12,893 bases of DNA from JACCVL01 sp038233135 (GCA_038233135.1 JBBSMN010000074.1:1-12893); one strand, 5' to 3'. Counted from the stretch's first letter, positions 1 to 6,418 are shown. Program-made: numbers and translations. The notes: generated by a model not told the origin, from the letters alone.

Positions 1-1
1 G

Positions 2-724
2 CGGATCACCGAGATGCTGCACCGCCACCCCCGCGGGATGCTCGCGGTCCGCACAGGGGCGGTCTCCGGCCTGGCCGTGGTGGACGTCGACATCAAGACG
101 TTCGACGGGCTGATGCCGGGCGCCGATGACCCCGGCTACGTCACGATGTCGGGGCTCGACCGGGATCGGCTGCTGCCGGGCACGCTGATGCAGTCGACCG
201 GCTCGGGTGGGCTGCACTTCCTGTACGGGCACCCCGGCGGGTACCTGCTGTCCGGTGCCGGGAAGTACGGGCCGGGCGTGGACTCTAAGGCTGACGGCGG
301 ATACATCGTCGTCGCGCCGTCGGTGAGCCAATCGGGCCCATATCGGTGGACCGGCGACGGGGGGTTCAACGACCCCCCGTCGCCGCTCCCTGAGCCGCTG
401 GCGGCCCGCCTACGCCCTGCGGAGCCCGCCGGGTGGGTGAAGGGCGTTGTCGCGCCCTGGACCCGCCCAGGGGTGGCCACCGGCCGCCTGGCCGGGCTGG
501 TGCGGGTAGTGCTCGAAGCGCCCACCGGGGAACGCAACAGCCGCCTGCATTGGGCTGCTGTAAAGGCCGGGAATATGGTCGCCGCCGGTGAGATCGGCAA
601 ACAGTTGGCCGTCGCCGTGCTCACCGACGCGGGCATCGAGGTGGGGCTCACCGTCGCGGAGATCGGGGACGCCACCGAGGGCACCATCGGGTCCGGTCTC
701 CGCAAGGGCCAGGTGGCCGCATGA
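2..724 (+). CDS. Bifunctional DNA primase/polymerase (prim-pol), N-terminally cut by window edge
   Basis: This is an archaeo-eukaryotic-type primase of the prim-pol family (PF09250 type), which synthesises primers and extends them during replication of plasmids, phages and satellites. The frame is open from base 2, and the residues before the first ATG (RITE, then MLHRHP) read like normal family sequence, so the true start lies left of the window. The metal-binding DxD motif (VVDVDIK) is at 77-94. The second catalytic motif, STGSGGLHF, with its His codon at 215-217, follows at the usual distance. A downstream helical part (GERNSRLHWAAVKAG) is typical of the linker after the catalytic domain. 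The stop overlaps the next start as ATGA, so primase and helicase are translationally coupled, as in many actinobacterial elements where these two domains are split into neighbouring genes. The family call is firm; the full length is unknown. Confidence 0.88.
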   Translation, partial: RITEMLHRHPRGMLAVRTGAVSGLAVVDVDIKTFDGLMPGADDPGYVTMSGLDRDRLLPGTLMQSTGSGGLHFLYGHPGGYLLSGAGKYGPGVDSKADGGYIVVAPSVSQSGPYRWTGDGGFNDPPSPLPEPLAARLRPAEPAGWVKGVVAPWTRPGVATGRLAGLVRVVLEAPTGERNSRLHWAAVKAGNMVAAGEIGKQLAVAVLTDAGIEVGLTVAEIGDATEGTIGSGLRKGQVAA

Positions 725-2124
725 CGACCGCCGAAGAGATACTCGCCCGGCACGCCGGGGAGGCCACCGAACAGCACCGCGGCCAACTCCGGTTCGCCGA
801 GCGGTTCACCGGCACCTACGGCGGGAAACTGCTGTTCGCGCACGGGATCGGCTGGCATTACTGGGACCGCTCCCGCTGGGCTGAGTGTGTCGACGGTAAA
901 GAACATCGCGCCGTCGTCGCGCTCATCAAGGCAGCCCTGTCCGAGATGCCGAACCTAGGGTCTGACGACCGAAAGGCGATGCTGCAGGACGTCGGAAAGG
1001 TCGAGTCATCGGCCGGCATGAACGGCGTCCTCGACCTGGCATCCACCATGCACCCGTGCACCCTGTCGGCTGCTCGTCTGGACGCGTCGCCGTACCTGCT
1101 GAACACCAAGTCGGGGACCGTCGACATTGAGGCGGGCAGCACGTCGGCTAGCAACCCCAGCGACCATCTCTCGAAGGTCACCGAGGCGCAGTTCGACCCG
1201 GCGGCGTGTTCGGAGGAGTTCGACCGCTTCCTCGCCGAAACCCAGCCCGATCCCGAGATGCGTGCGTTCCTGGCACGCAGTCTCGGCTCGGCGCTGCTCG
1301 GGGTTGTCCGGGAGCACGTGCTGCTGATCTGGTACGGGCAGGGCGCCAACGGGAAAGGCACCCTTCGCGACGCCGTGGCGTATGCCCTGGGCGACTACGG
1401 CATCGAGGTTCCGCCCGACCTCCTGCTGCAGTCGAAGCATTCGGGCAACCTCGCCCCGGAGCGGATGCGGCTCAAAGGGGCGCGGGTCGCGTTCTGCTCC
1501 GAGATCGCCGAAGGCGCGAAGCTGGACGAGGCGACAATGAAGAAGCTCACCGGCGGTGACCCGGTGAACGCGAAGCTGCTGTACCGGAACCCGGTGCAGT
1601 TCGACCCGTCGCACACCCTGGTGATGCTCACCAACCACACGCCGAAGGTGCGCGGGGATGACCCGGCGACCTGGCGGCGCATCTTGGCCGTCCCGTTCGA
1701 CAACACCGTCCCTGAGGGCGACCGTGACGGGGAACTACCGGAACGCCTCAAGAGGAACCCCGACGCCGTTCTGGCGTGGCTGTGGGCTGGGTGGCAGGAC
1801 TACCAGCGCAACGGCCTCAACCCGCCGGAGACGGTGCTCGCCGCAACCCGCCAGTACCAACTTGATTCAGACACCATCTCCCGGTTCCTCGCCGATGAGA
1901 GCGTCGTGTGTGAGGGGCACGGCGCGGTCGGCTCCGCTGATCTCTACCGGGCGTTCGTGGCCTGGTCCAAGGGCGAGGGAGAGCCCACCGAGCTGACCAA
2001 CAAGGCGTTCAGCGAAGCCATGGAATGTCGCGGCTACAGCAGTAAGCGCAGCAGTAAGGGGTTCCAGTGGCGCGGCCTAACGCTGGTCCCCGACGAGGAC
2101 AGCAACCGGTCATGGAGGGGCTAA
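721..2124 (+). CDS. P4/D5-family SF3 replicative helicase
   Basis: A 467-residue superfamily-3 helicase of the phage P4 alpha/D5 type, which unwinds DNA at the element's origin. The N-terminal part (about 1-180) matches the D5_N-like region that precedes the ATPase. Walker A is GQGANGKGT (residues 206-214), with K212 as the nucleotide-binding lysine. Walker B-like RVAFCSEI is at 255-262 with acidic E261. The sensor-1 segment HTLVMLTNHTP is at 298-308 with N305. It is followed by GDDPATWRRI with candidate arginine-finger residues R319/R320. The C-terminal 100 residues (from about 375) look like the winged-helix Primase-D5 C-terminal domain that binds origin repeats in P4. The gene starts in an ATGA overlap with the prim-pol gene, so the two probably act as a primase-helicase pair. 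An inverted repeat begins one base after its stop and could be its binding target (inference). Confidence 0.92.
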   Translation: MTTAEEILARHAGEATEQHRGQLRFAERFTGTYGGKLLFAHGIGWHYWDRSRWAECVDGKEHRAVVALIKAALSEMPNLGSDDRKAMLQDVGKVESSAGMNGVLDLASTMHPCTLSAARLDASPYLLNTKSGTVDIEAGSTSASNPSDHLSKVTEAQFDPAACSEEFDRFLAETQPDPEMRAFLARSLGSALLGVVREHVLLIWYGQGANGKGTLRDAVAYALGDYGIEVPPDLLLQSKHSGNLAPERMRLKGARVAFCSEIAEGAKLDEATMKKLTGGDPVNAKLLYRNPVQFDPSHTLVMLTNHTPKVRGDDPATWRRILAVPFDNTVPEGDRDGELPERLKRNPDAVLAWLWAGWQDYQRNGLNPPETVLAATRQYQLDSDTISRFLADESVVCEGHGAVGSADLYRAFVAWSKGEGEPTELTNKAFSEAMECRGYSSKRSSKGFQWRGLTLVPDEDSNRSWRG

Positions 2125-2210
2125 AAGTGCAGGGTGTGCAGGGTTGTCCAGGACTTCTACACGAGAAGTTGTATGGAAACTCCTGGGAAACCCTACACAA
2201 CCCTACACAA
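2125..2210. repeat. Long imperfect inverted repeat with iteron-like GTGYAGGGT copies and central hairpin
   Basis: The left arm is 2125-2153 and the right arm 2181-2210. Read on opposite strands they agree at 23 of 29 positions with one gap. Each arm holds two copies of a GTGYAGGGT motif: GTGCAGGGT at 2127-2135 and 2136-2144, and, on the minus strand, GTGTAGGGTT within 2199-2210 and 2189-2200. The innermost bases of the arms are perfect (CCAGGA at 2148-2153, TCCTGG at 2181-2186). Between them lies a second hairpin, ACTTCT (2153-2158) / AGAAGT (2164-2169). A degenerate further copy, GTGCAGGT on the minus strand, is at 2221-2228. The position right after the SF3 helicase gene suggests an origin or helicase/repressor binding site; that role is inferred. 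Confidence 0.72.
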
Positions 2211-2229
2211 AAACGCGCTGACCTGCACT

Positions 2230-2245
2230 GTTGCGCACACGCAAC
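2230..2245. repeat. Perfect short hairpin downstream of the iteron-like repeat
   Basis: GTTGCG (2230-2235), a CACA loop and CGCAAC (2240-2245) form a perfect 6-bp stem with a tetraloop. It lies in the roughly 200-base non-coding stretch between the helicase gene and the next plausible start at 2323, just beyond the larger inverted repeat. It may belong to the same origin-like structure or weakly terminate the primase-helicase transcript. No T-run follows, so a standard intrinsic terminator is not supported. Confidence 0.35.
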
Positions 2246-2322
2246 TCCACCCGAGAGCGCCCTGCGAGACCAGCCGCGCCCCTCCTGCACCAGCAGCGAC
2301 CCCAACCAGAGATGAGTTCGAG

Positions 2323-2700
2323 ATGACCCGCTGCAGCTACCAATACGACGACTACGACTTCCGCCCTTGCGCCGTGCCTGGTTGGCGCGTCGCCTACCTC
2401 GACCCCAAGGCGCCGGACCTTCACCACGTGTGGGACATGGCCGGCTGGCTCGTGCAGGTCGAGCACCGATACGCCGAGCCGTCGGGCCTCGACCGTGACG
2501 ACCGCCCACTCGACCAGCGTCCACGCCAAGTCGTCCCAGCCCACATGGACGGCACCGGCGACCTGTCCGACGCCACCGAGTCGGTCAACTTCTGGTGCGT
2601 CCTCGGACCGACCGACCCGGCACCGACCCGCGAGCAGGCGGCCGCTGAGCACACCAGCCGACTCCTCCGCGACCAACTCGGGGCGGTGACCATCTCGTGA
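2323..2700 (+). CDS. Hypothetical acidic protein of the element (125 aa)
   Basis: I do not recognise a family. The start at ATG 2323 was chosen because the product from there (MTRCSYQYDDYDFRPC onward) has sensible composition. The in-frame extension back to a GTG at 2134 would run through the inverted repeat and gives a Pro/Thr-rich leader unlike a folded protein. Ribosome-binding support is weak, with only GAG bases nearby. The protein is acidic and soluble, rich in Asp, Trp and His in its first half (DLHHVWDMAGWLVQVEH), and has no obvious membrane segment. Its stop overlaps the GTG start of the following zinc-finger-like gene (GTGA), so it is the first gene of a short translationally coupled run. 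It is probably an accessory gene of the element; no function is proposed. Confidence 0.6.
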   Translation: MTRCSYQYDDYDFRPCAVPGWRVAYLDPKAPDLHHVWDMAGWLVQVEHRYAEPSGLDRDDRPLDQRPRQVVPAHMDGTGDLSDATESVNFWCVLGPTDPAPTREQAAAEHTSRLLRDQLGAVTIS

Positions 2701-2861
2701 CTTCCGTGACCACCGCCGACGACCAGCCGCGGTGCAAACGCTGCGGCCGCGAGCTGAGCCGGAAGCTGGTCGTCGTCACCAAGGCCGGCATCTTCTGCGA
2801 ACGGCACGCCGACCGGCTACCACCGCATCTCCGCAAGCCGCCAAGGGAGGCTGACCAGTGA
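2697..2861 (+). CDS. Small zinc-finger-like protein (54 aa), CxxC...CxxH
   Basis: A short gene that starts at GTG 2697, overlapping the preceding stop as GTGA, and ends at 2861. The product contains C13-x2-C16 (RCKRCGREL) and C34-x2-H37 (FCERHAD) separated by 17 residues, a treble-clef or zinc-ribbon spacing, and a basic, proline-containing tail (LRKPPREADQ). Third-codon positions are strongly G/C, as expected for a coding frame here. Such mini zinc proteins are common in actinobacterial phages and islands between the replication genes and the terminase. They may bind nucleic acid or a protein partner, but no specific role can be assigned. The coupled start, the paired Cys/His ligands and the codon bias together support a real gene. 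Confidence 0.62.
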   Translation: MTSVTTADDQPRCKRCGRELSRKLVVVTKAGIFCERHADRLPPHLRKPPREADQ

Positions 2862-3057
2862 GCGTCCGAGCAGACCGTGACCGCACCAACGGCTGGCCGA
2901 CTCACCGTCACCGCCGCCGGCAACGTGACCGTGTTCTACGCAGCGCGGCTCGGCGTCGTCGGCGTGAAAACCAACTCACCGACCGAAGGGACCGACCATG
3001 AGAGATCTGCACCCACGGCCCCAACCACCAGACCCCCAACCGCAAGGAGACAACACC

Positions 3058-3381
3058 ATGAGCACACCGCTGAACCGATCCAACCCGCTGCCCAACCTGC
3101 TGCACTGGGCCGCCCGCGGACGCCGCCCCGACAGCGACGACATCGCCCTCGCCGCCCAACAGACCGGCGTGTCGATCACTGCGTTGGCAGACGCCGTGCG
3201 CCGCGTCGGAGCGATCGCCGCCCAAGGGCGACACGACGACGCCCGCGACGAAGCCGACAACCAAGCCGAACGGCTCGCCGCCGGCTGGACCGACGCGCAA
3301 CGCGCCGCGGTCACACCCGACCCACCCGAAGACACCGAAGACGACCTGGCCGCCATCGGCCGCCGCATGTTCAACCGCTGA
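3058..3381 (+). CDS. Hypothetical protein of the element (107 aa)
   Basis: The start at ATG 3058 is favoured by a clear Shine-Dalgarno sequence, AAGGAG at 3044-3049, eight bases upstream. An in-frame ATG at 2998 would add 20 residues dominated by Pro and Gln, with poor G/C at third positions, so it is less likely. The protein is helical and charged, with a segment around residues 25-50 (DIALAAQQTGVSITALADAVRRVG) that could be a helix-turn-helix-like or simple helical bundle region. An acidic stretch (PDPPEDTEDDL) precedes a basic C-terminus (IGRRMFNR). No signal peptide or membrane segment is visible. It precedes another SD-led gene by about 40 bases and is probably co-transcribed with it. 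The family is not recognised. Confidence 0.68.
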   Translation: MSTPLNRSNPLPNLLHWAARGRRPDSDDIALAAQQTGVSITALADAVRRVGAIAAQGRHDDARDEADNQAERLAAGWTDAQRAAVTPDPPEDTEDDLAAIGRRMFNR

Positions 3382-3421
3382 CCCCCCACACCCACGAACC
3401 GACAAGAAGGAGCACCAACTC

Positions 3422-4297
3422 ATGAGCGCCACCGGATCCCACACCGTCACCCGCCGCAACCCGAGCGACCTCAAGCTAGCCAGCCTCGTCGCCTGGGCCG
3501 GCCTGTTCACCGCCGACACCGGCCAAAAGATCACCTGGCCCGAATGGCACCAAGCCTTAGATCGCCGCCAGGCAGCGGCCACACTGCGCGACACCGCCCA
3601 GCAACGCATCGCCTCAGCCCGGCAGCAGGTCGTCGACCTGGGCGAAGCGTTCGCGGCCGGCGACGTCACCGCGGACCAGCTGGTCGATGCCACCGCCACC
3701 GCTACACCGCTGATCGACACGGCCACACAGCGCACCGCGCTGGCGATCATCGACGCCACCGCCGCGCGCATCGAGGCCGACGCGATGCCCGCGCTGCTCG
3801 CCGTCACCGAAGCCCGCTGGTTGAAGCTGATCGGGCCCACGGTCACCGAACGGCTGGCCGCCGCCCACACCGCCGCCGACGAGGTGGGCATCAACCAGCC
3901 GCGCATCCTGCAGCACCGCACCCCCGGCGGCGCCGTCGTCGTCCGCGGTGGTCATCCCTGGTCGCCCGACCCCGGCGACCTGGCCCGCGACCTCGACCTG
4001 CGCCACGCATGGGAGCGACTCGACGCCAGCCTGGTCGCCCTCGACAACGCGCTCGGGCACGCCGACGTGCTCCGCGACCTCGGGCTACTGCCCGTCGTCG
4101 ACGGCCGCACCCGCCGCGAGGACTACCACTGGCTACGCCTCGACAAACTCGCAGGCAGCCTCGACCCAACCTGGCGGCGCGAGTTCTGGCTGGCGAACCG
4201 GCACCACGCCGAGCCCGGCCTGTACACCGCGAAGCAGATGCAGGCAGCCGACGCCGACGCCGACGCCGAGCAGCAACGACAGCCCGTCGACGCATGA
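3422..4297 (+). CDS. Hypothetical helical protein of the element (291 aa)
   Basis: ATG 3422 has a good ribosome-binding site, AGAAGGAG at 3405-3412, nine bases upstream. The product is long, soluble and mostly alpha-helical. Residues about 45-150 are Ala/Thr/Gln-rich with heptad-like spacing (coiled-coil tendency). A more globular stretch around 175-265 has several aromatic residues (GGHPWSPDPGDLARDL, REDYHWLRLDKLAGS, WRREFWLANRHHAEPGLY). The C-terminus is a low-complexity Ala-Asp run (ADADADAE) from GCCGAC repeats. No catalytic motif is recognised. Its position between the replication genes and the small terminase is where satellites and phages carry regulatory, scaffold-like or packaging-accessory genes, but nothing in the sequence decides among these. 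Its stop overlaps a further possible small ORF as ATGA. Confidence 0.72.
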   Translation: MSATGSHTVTRRNPSDLKLASLVAWAGLFTADTGQKITWPEWHQALDRRQAAATLRDTAQQRIASARQQVVDLGEAFAAGDVTADQLVDATATATPLIDTATQRTALAIIDATAARIEADAMPALLAVTEARWLKLIGPTVTERLAAAHTAADEVGINQPRILQHRTPGGAVVVRGGHPWSPDPGDLARDLDLRHAWERLDASLVALDNALGHADVLRDLGLLPVVDGRTRREDYHWLRLDKLAGSLDPTWRREFWLANRHHAEPGLYTAKQMQAADADADAEQQRQPVDA

Positions 4298-4500
4298 GCT
4301 CGGGGGTCGTCGGATGCGTCAACGTCACCCGCAGCGCGTGCCAGTACCTAGGGCTGCGAACACCGCCGGGATCGAAGCCCGCGAGGGGGGTCCAAGGAAC
4401 CTCCTACCCCCGACGACCGGGCTGCGCACCGATGACCCCCGACCAACCGCGGACCATCCGCAAGGTGCGGCCGAGGATGGCGCCGCCGTCGCGGGCGTAG
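4294..4500 (+). CDS. Possible small protein, translationally coupled (68 aa)
   Basis: ATG 4294 overlaps the stop of the 291-residue gene as ATGA, and the frame stays open to TAG at 4500 with mostly G or C at third positions. The product begins MSSGVVGCVNVTRSAC and is basic and Pro-rich toward its end (RTIRKVRPRMAPPSRA), with three Cys residues. No family is recognised. The evidence against is a GGGGGT/ACCCCC stem (4386-4391 with 4406-4411) inside the frame, which could instead be part of a 3' untranslated terminator. The composition is also compatible with chance in GC-rich DNA. The entry is kept because of the overlap, at low confidence. Confidence 0.3.
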   Translation: MSSGVVGCVNVTRSACQYLGLRTPPGSKPARGVQGTSYPRRPGCAPMTPDQPRTIRKVRPRMAPPSRA

Positions 4501-4553
4501 ATGCGCCGCAATGTGCCAACAGCCCCGACTGCCCCTTCCCCTGGGCTTGTCAA

Positions 4554-4577
4554 CCTTCTCCTCAGTTGAGGAGAAGG
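4554..4577. repeat. Perfect 10-bp palindrome (strong hairpin) upstream of the terminase gene
   Basis: CCTTCTCCTC (4554-4563) and GAGGAGAAGG (4568-4577) form a perfect 10-bp stem with an AGTT loop. It lies in the non-coding stretch 4501-4728. On neither strand does a T-run follow, so it is a U-less terminator at best. It could also be a protein-binding site, for example for packaging or a repressor. Its perfection and its purine/pyrimidine strand bias are unusual for this GC-rich surrounding. Confidence 0.6.
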
Positions 4578-4617
4578 CTGAATGGCGAGCAACGCCGCCG
4601 CTGTGAGCACCCTCGGA

Positions 4618-4642
4618 GGGGTGCGGGAGTGCCCCGTGCCCC
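4618..4642 (+). repeat. RNA hairpin with tandem G-U pairs upstream of the terminase gene
   Basis: GGGGTGCGGG (4618-4627) can pair with CCCGTGCCCC (4633-4642) through ten pairs, two of them adjacent G-U wobbles, around an AGTGC loop. The G-U pairs mean it is much better as a plus-strand RNA structure than as a DNA palindrome. It lies about 85 bases before the terminase start and could act as a terminator or leader structure. No T-run follows it. Confidence 0.35.
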
Positions 4643-4728
4643 CGGCAGCGAGATCACCGTTCGGCCTAGAGCCTCGGGCTATGCGTGCCGACGCCCACCG
4701 TTTTCCAGTAGTAGGAAGGAATGACCCG

Positions 4729-5091
4729 ATGCCCACGACGAAACGGCCTAGGCCACCTACCAACCTCGGCCGTGCGGGTGCCCGGTTGTGGCGCGAGACC
4801 GTCGCGGTGTACGAGCTGCGTGGAGACGAGCTGCTGCTGCTCGACAAGGCGTCCCGGACCGCCGACGACGCCGAGCGTCTCGACGTCGCGCTCGCCGAGG
4901 CGCCGCTTCTGGTCCCAGGTAGCGCAGGCCAGGACCGCCCGAACCCACTGCTGGGCGAGGCGAGGGCAACGCGGGCGCTGTTGGCGGCGCTGCTGCGACA
5001 GCTGGCGTTGCCCGATCCGGTCGCGGAGCAGCGTCGGGCGGATGCCCGGTCGTCGCAGGCGCGGACTGCTGCTCGGGCGCGGTGGTCCTGA
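4729..5091 (+). CDS. Phage terminase small subunit, P27 family-like (TerS)
   Basis: A 120-residue protein resembling P27-family small terminases, which recognise phage packaging sites and deliver DNA to the large terminase. ATG 4729 is chosen because AGGAAGGA (4713-4720) lies eight bases upstream; an in-frame upstream extension to 4582 lacks family-like sequence. Family-like features are the N-terminal basic Pro-rich segment (PTTKRPRPPTNLGRAG), then ARLWRETVAVYELRGDELLLLDKASRTADDAERL. This is the usual ALWxxV-x-YELR-x-DEL-x-LL helical region. A middle part with the Asn-Pro turn (RPNPLLGEARATRALLAALLRQL) comes next, followed by a basic tail. No large terminase, portal or capsid gene follows. 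In phage satellites such a lone TerS redirects a helper phage's packaging machine to the satellite genome; that role is inferred here. Confidence 0.75.
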   Translation: MPTTKRPRPPTNLGRAGARLWRETVAVYELRGDELLLLDKASRTADDAERLDVALAEAPLLVPGSAGQDRPNPLLGEARATRALLAALLRQLALPDPVAEQRRADARSSQARTAARARWS

Positions 5092-5264
5092 TGGCGCGGT
5101 GGCGCGACACTCAGCCGGCCCGCGACACTCAGTCGGCGGACAGCGGCGCCGAGTGCCTGATCTTCGAGCGGCCGTGCGTGGAGGTCGACGGGTGTCGTTT
5201 CTGCCCCGCGCTGGCAGCGCCGCCTGCCGACTACTTCCGCAAGCCCCGCGCCGGCAAAAGGTGA
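5091..5264 (+). CDS. Small cysteine-containing protein (57 aa) coupled to TerS
   Basis: ATG 5091 shares a base with the TerS stop (TGATG), so translation is coupled. The product carries four Cys residues in the segment ECLIFERPCVEVDGCRFC, with a terminal CxxC, and a basic end (FRKPRAGKR). The spacing suggests a small metal-binding knuckle. The first 20 residues contain a near repeat (RDTQPA, RDTQSA). No family is recognised. Its tight linkage to the terminase gene hints at a packaging or regulatory accessory, but this is inference only. Confidence 0.5.
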   Translation: MARWRDTQPARDTQSADSGAECLIFERPCVEVDGCRFCPALAAPPADYFRKPRAGKR

Positions 5265-5304
5265 CACCTGACGTCGAGCGGGTCGAGCATCGTCGATCCG
5301 GCCG

Positions 5305-5317
5305 TAGAGTGCCGTCG
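5305..5317 (+). promoter_or_regulatory. Leaderless-type promoter -10 element (TAGAGT)
   Basis: TAGAGT at 5305-5310 fits the actinobacterial -10 pattern TANNNT. Its last T is seven bases before the G of GTG 5317, so transcription would start exactly on the start codon, the hallmark of a leaderless mRNA. There is no Shine-Dalgarno sequence before this GTG, which agrees. A -35 candidate is poor (TCGAGC near 5283-5288, 16-base spacer). Confidence 0.55.
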
Positions 5318-6144
5318 TGCCATTCGACCACGCTGCGGACCGCCTGGACCTCGGGAAGGTGCCTGCCGGATGGGCCGCGCTCGACCGTCTGGAGCGCCAA
5401 GTCCAGCAACTAGACGACCAGCCGCCTCGGCGTGACCTGGTTCTGACGGCCCGAACGCTGGACGAGGCGCAGCCGGGCGGGCCACGCGTGTACATCGGCG
5501 CCTCAGCACACCTCGGCAACGCCATGGAGCACCTACACACGTTGCAGACGCTCCTTGAGCATCACGGCGTGACACCGCGCGCGCCGTGGACGCTGATGCG
5601 CCCTGTGTTCGAATCTGCGTTCTGGGCCGTCTGGCTACTCGAACCGGACGACGGACGCATTAGGCGGCAGCGGGCGTTGCGGCTCGAGGTGCTCGACCTC
5701 AAGGAACGTGGCAAGTACTTCGCCGCATTTAGGATGCCCAGCGAGCACCGGGAGCGGATAGCCGAGCGTGAACGTGCTCGGCAAGCCATCTACCGGGCGG
5801 AGGCCGACGCCATCGGGCTCGACTGGTCGCGGGCGGGCCAAAAGCCGAGCGTCGTCGGCGAGCTGGTGAAGTTGTCAGCCGTCAAGAACCTGGGCGGCGT
5901 GGGCGGCAGCGTGGTCGGCGTCTGGCGGTCGCTGTCGGGCATCCAGCACGGCCACCCGTACGCCGTCCTCGCCAACAGCGACGTGACCGCGACCGTTCCC
6001 ATCCCCGGCGGCTCGGCCGACACCGTGACCATCAATGACGACGCCTTCCAAGTCGTCGGGATGGTGACCAACTACCTGCTGTTGGCGGCGTTCGAGCTGA
6101 TGGTCAGTCGCTCGACGCGCCCGCCAGCGCCGCTGACCGGTTAG
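5317..6144 (+). CDS. Hypothetical cargo protein, HEPN/DUF5677-like helical fold suspected (275 aa)
   Basis: GTG 5317 is chosen because a TANNNT -10 element places the transcript start on it and no ribosome-binding site is needed. The protein is largely helical and soluble. Around residues 60-125 it has HLGNAMEHLHTLQTLL followed by RPVFESAFWAVWLLEP and a basic segment. Further on comes GVWRSLSGIQHGHPYAV, a YR-x-LS-x-x-x-H-like motif. This layout recalls DUF5677/HEPN-like proteins, in which an arginine/glutamate-bearing helix and a late Ser/His motif recur. That assignment is from memory and tentative; no nuclease active site can be proven. As a single gene with its own promoter at the end of a phage-like element, it has the typical position of satellite or prophage cargo such as anti-phage functions. 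That remains inference. Nothing signals membrane location or secretion. Confidence 0.7.
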   Translation: MPFDHAADRLDLGKVPAGWAALDRLERQVQQLDDQPPRRDLVLTARTLDEAQPGGPRVYIGASAHLGNAMEHLHTLQTLLEHHGVTPRAPWTLMRPVFESAFWAVWLLEPDDGRIRRQRALRLEVLDLKERGKYFAAFRMPSEHRERIAERERARQAIYRAEADAIGLDWSRAGQKPSVVGELVKLSAVKNLGGVGGSVVGVWRSLSGIQHGHPYAVLANSDVTATVPIPGGSADTVTINDDAFQVVGMVTNYLLLAAFELMVSRSTRPPAPLTG

Positions 6145-6205
6145 CCGCATCGGGACTTGACCCCGCCCGCCTGACCCCCCAGCGCGGCTGTGGGCTCGGC
6201 TGCAC

Positions 6206-6418
6206 CTACTTGGGCTTCCGCAACTTCGGCATCTTGAACTTTCCGCCGCTGGCTTTGCTGACGCGGGGTGCCTTCTTGGGCGCAGATGCGCCAGAACTTG
6301 GTACAGCACGCTTCGCCCGGCCAAGCCAGTTTCCCCGACCCTTGTTCACCATGAGAGGGAGCATGCCATCAGTGTGCGTCAGCGACAACCGGGGGGGTGT
6401 GACCAGTCCTCGGGGCAC
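6206..6418 (-). CDS. Possible small basic protein with Lys-rich tail (up to 70 aa)
   Basis: This leftward frame runs from GTG 6418 (or an internal ATG at 6364 or 6352) to TAG at 6206-6208. From ATG 6352 it gives MVNKGRGNWLGRAKRAV and ends KASGGKFKMPKLRKPK, a strongly basic tail that is unusual as a chance shadow in such GC-rich DNA. No Shine-Dalgarno sequence precedes any of the starts, and no family is recognised. It lies in the 366-base stretch 6145-6510, which has no convincing rightward gene. It could be a small nucleic-acid-binding protein of the element's right end. Confidence is low because start and expression signals are missing. Confidence 0.33.
   Translation of the reverse strand: MPRGLVTPPRLSLTHTDGMLPLMVNKGRGNWLGRAKRAVPSSGASAPKKAPRVSKASGGKFKMPKLRKPK

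Noticed and set aside
2908..3921. Long leftward open frame opposite the 107- and 291-residue genes
   Set aside because: The rightward frames have good ribosome sites and ordered starts; the leftward product is Ser/Ala/Val-rich low-complexity, typical of antisense GC-rich DNA.
4385..4411. GGGGGT/ACCCCC stem as terminator of the 291-residue gene
   Set aside because: Six-base stem with a 14-base interior and no T-run; G/C runs of this size are common here. It is mentioned only as an argument against the small ORF 4294-4500.
3948..4724. Rightward frame through the region before terS, with Cys-rich CANSPDCPFPWAC, as a possible HNH or zinc protein
   Set aside because: No start codon with a ribosome site near this stretch, no HNH motif, and it reads through both hairpins as Arg/Pro-rich sequence.
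4404..5540. Long leftward frame opposite the terminase
   Set aside because: Arg/Ser-rich shadow; the TerS frame has SD support and family features.
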